Shown: piece by piece, positions 61,586 through 64,000 of the stretch
Layout: each line of letters opens with the position of its first letter
How positions within the stretch are numbered: position 1 is the stretch's first letter
Origin: Rotaria macrura
Lineage: Eukaryota; Rotifera; Eurotatoria; Philodinida; Philodinidae
Direction: 5' to 3'
Assembly: GCA_900239685.1 (NCBI GenBank)
Contig: OENT01000901.1
Span: 1 to 64,000 of the forward strand
Length of the DNA: 64,000 bases
Notes under the pieces: generated by a model
Told to the model about the DNA's origin: nothing
The model's database searches: none
What the model saw: only the letters and a program-made list of their open reading frames with translations
Program-made: the position numbers and the translations under genes

Positions 61586-62133
61586 CTGTTTGAAGATTTT
61601 GATAGACTTCAACAGATTGCAGCAAAGACGTCCTACGATCAATTAGGCTTCAAGTGAGGTAAATCTACCACTATTATTGACTTTCTCAGAACATTTTCTG
61701 ATAGTCAATATAGCCATATTGATATTCACTAAGAAGTTTTATACCAGCCGTTCATTTCGGGTAAGTCTTTACGTAATATTGAATAGTCATTGATTTAAGT
61801 TTCTCGGTGATCGTTTTAGCTAAACTTCTAGCAACAATCAGATACCTGAACGAACAAAAACAAACGTCAATTTTAGATGAAACGAAATTCAAATTATTGT
61901 TTCTAATGTTAATTTAGAACTAGTATCTTCAATTTTTCGTCGCATTGGTTTAAGCGATTGTGAATTAAGAAAAACAATAGTATTGTATGTATTAACATCG
62001 ACTAGATTTTTTCCATCGTGAGCATATTGTATTGATGAATAAAGGGCATTCGACGAGAGAGTTACTTCCAACAATTGTCACCGACTTAGACATCGATAGA
62101 CCTAATTTGCCGTTGTATGATACGACACAATAG
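61586..62133 (+). pseudogene. Cluster of decayed coding pieces, unidentified
   Basis: Three plus-strand pieces in different frames read like protein. One starts at about 61586 (FEDFDRLQQIAAKTSYDQLG). One is at 61819-61917 (AKLLATIRYLNEQKQTSILD), after a GTTTTAG acceptor-like site. One is at about 62053-62133 (PTIVTDLDIDRPNLPLYDTT). Stops and frame changes separate them. The opposite strand is also open at 61889-62074. A degraded gene or element is likely, but the family is not recognised. Confidence 0.3.
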
Positions 62134-63864
62134 GTTAATCAGTAAGCATTAGTTGATTCAGTTTATGTATTCGATAAGATACACATAATAACTACTGAGT
62201 TATCAAATATGAGCATAGGACTCGTCTTTTATCTGAAAATTGTCGAGGCTGAGAATTTACTTTGAAGAAGATTTGTTGAACTTTGTATTGACGGTTCAGT
62301 ATATGACAAATTTTACTTTGAGATTTAGCTAAACCCATGATCGAAAACGATGAATACATCATTTTCGATATCTGTTGCCTGAATTTTCTAAATAAGCTTT
62401 AGAAAAATAAGCAATTTAGTAGATAAGATTTTTGAATTGGCAATACCTGAAAACAAAATTACTTTTTAACCATTCGAAACATGTTCTTATTGCTCAAATT
62501 AGTTCTCGTAACTCTTCTATCATTTTTATTAACTTAATTATTTTCAATCTGTTCATTAATCGGCAAATAGGATTACCATAAGCTAATAGAACTATTTATT
62601 AGCATCTCATAGTACCATGACAAACTTTGGCTGTTATTCACTACGTAGTTAAGAGAACTATTGCTTTTTTCTAACAAGAAATTTTGTTATGAATGAATGA
62701 GAATCTTGTCTCTTTCCGTGTACAGTTACATTAAATAAACTTAACTAAAGATTTTATTTTTCCAGAAATGATTTTAATCGGTTTTCTTTTTAATCTCTCG
62801 ATCAAGTTTCCTTTTTCGTTACATATCATGATTAATACTTACACTAAACTACGCTTCTTCTCGACAACGTACAATGAATACTATGAATCATGTTAACGAA
62901 TAGGCTACTGAATATCTACGTAGGATATGTACGTATGTGCAGTTCTTACTAGTGAAATATTTGTTTTTGATAAGTTTCAAAATGTTTCTATATGTTCTGG
63001 TTAAAAGAAAACAACAAAAACTCTTCTAATTCTTGAAAAGACACAAGTAATTGCATATAAATAAAAGATTAGACGTTCTTCCTTTTTCGTGCTATTCCAC
63101 AAGTAATTATTCATCGAATGTATCTACTCAAAAATTTTCATAGTAGTAAAATCAATTGAAGTAACCAATTCCTTTTGTACTTCTTTTGTTTTCAATCAAG
63201 AGAGAAAGTAAATGATTTAAAAACTAAGAGAAGGATATTTATTTGAACTTCAGTGCAATGATGATAAGCAATGAACATTGTGTTCCATTTATATTCAGAT
63301 CGTTATAATCGTCATCAGCTATTTTTTTTGCATTGGTCGATAATAAAAAGTTGCTTCGATAGTTGATATCTAACTGTATGAAGGACTACGAAAAATAGAT
63401 AGAAAATAAATTCATTGAAAACTTATATTTTAAACTTATTTTCGAATATTGTCTCTCGATATGTTTTACGCAAACTGATGATTAATGAAAATGAACGTTA
63501 CATGAAAAATTATGTCAAGGGACTAGAATATCACGGGATTTCCAAACGATGAAAATTGCTCTTTCTTCAAGAATTGATCATGAAAAGAAAATTAATTTTT
63601 GTATTTCTCTTTCATAAACAAGTACAAGATCACTTTGAAGATCAATGGCGATGTTACTCGAGTGAAACATTGACGCATTTCAATGAATCATGAATGGACA
63701 ATTCGACAGTAACACGACAAATTTTTAATATTCGAACTTTCCTTTATCGACAGACATCTATCTCATAAAAAAGATCAAGTTGTGACATCTCGGTTACTAT
63801 TCGATTAGTTCTTCTGTTTAGTTTTTGTTTGAAAGCAAGACTCAATATTCTGCTCTATTTTTAA
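62134..63864. other. Gene-poor stretch
   Basis: No gene recognised. A frame around 63610-63690 (about 25 codons, then TGA) reads vaguely like coding sequence but has no support. Confidence 0.4.
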
Positions 63865-63999
63865 TTGATATCTTTTACTTCCAATACTGTCGATGTAGTA
63901 ATCGAAGCAGACAAACTATTGCTTAATTTAACAATAAATGATGAGCATAACACATTTGTAAAGAAATTCGAACCCGACGATGGAGAATACAAACGATGA
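63865..63999 (+). CDS. Possible exon at the right window edge
   Basis: A 44-codon frame, opening after a TAA at 63862-63864 and ending at TGA (63997-63999). It contains VDVVIEADKLLLNLTINDEH followed by FEPDDGEYKR, which looks like a real protein segment. There is no clear acceptor, and the window stops one base later, so it may be an exon or a fragment. Not recognised. Confidence 0.28.
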   Translation: MISFTSNTVDVVIEADKLLLNLTINDEHNTFVKKFEPDDGEYKR

Positions 64000-64000
64000 T

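Noticed and set aside
1..64000. CRISPR arrays, rRNA, prokaryotic operons, viral genes, TGTGGG-type telomere repeats
   Set aside because: Looked for on both strands and not seen.

Overview
The window looks like nuclear DNA of a small invertebrate animal, most likely a bdelloid rotifer such as Rotaria or a relative (inference). The sequence is strongly AT-rich. Genes are split by GT-AG introns, many only about 48-60 bp long. The recognisable proteins are metazoan: a rhodopsin-class GPCR, an SLC16-like carrier, a Ly6/uPAR protein, USP22 and EIF1AD. There are no bacterial operons, tRNA or rRNA genes, CRISPR arrays or viral genes that I can recognise.

Layout, left to right. (1) 2-5.4 kb, minus strand: a 17-exon gene for a type II membrane protein with a Ser/Thr stalk built from twelve phase-1 mini-exons and a C-terminal jelly-roll-like domain. 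(2) 6.7-9.0 kb: a hAT-like non-autonomous transposon; a 169-bp relative lies at 16.5 kb. (3) 11.7-12.6 kb: an intronless cytosolic-type sulfotransferase. (4) 12.8-20.3 kb: repeats, low-complexity DNA and traces of decayed coding sequence. (5) 20.3-22.7 kb, minus strand: a 9-exon paralogue of the first gene. (6) 27.2-29.5 kb, minus strand: a two-exon GT10 alpha-1,3-fucosyltransferase. (7) 29.5-38.2 kb: mostly gene-poor, with a 930-bp inverted-repeat element and one clear coding remnant. (8) 38.2-45.3 kb: a Ly6/uPAR gene, an MFS carrier and a convergent GPCR. (9) 51.1-59.9 kb: an Arg/Ser-rich protein of unknown function, then USP22 and EIF1AD head to tail. (10) 60-64 kb: a nested palindrome, more decayed coding sequence and a possible exon at the right edge.

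Several genes concern the cell surface and glycans. The two stalked membrane proteins carry probable O-glycosylated stalks and possible carbohydrate-binding heads. The fucosyltransferase and sulfotransferase could modify glycans or small molecules. The Ly6 protein, the MFS carrier and the GPCR are membrane proteins. USP22 (SAGA deubiquitinase) and EIF1AD are housekeeping nuclear or translation-related genes. The most unusual feature is the mini-exon stalk architecture: every stalk exon is frame-symmetric, and the junction codons are Ser/Thr except for two Ala in the second gene. Splicing or tandem exon duplication can therefore change stalk length without breaking the protein. All exon models were built by eye and checked only by reading-frame arithmetic.
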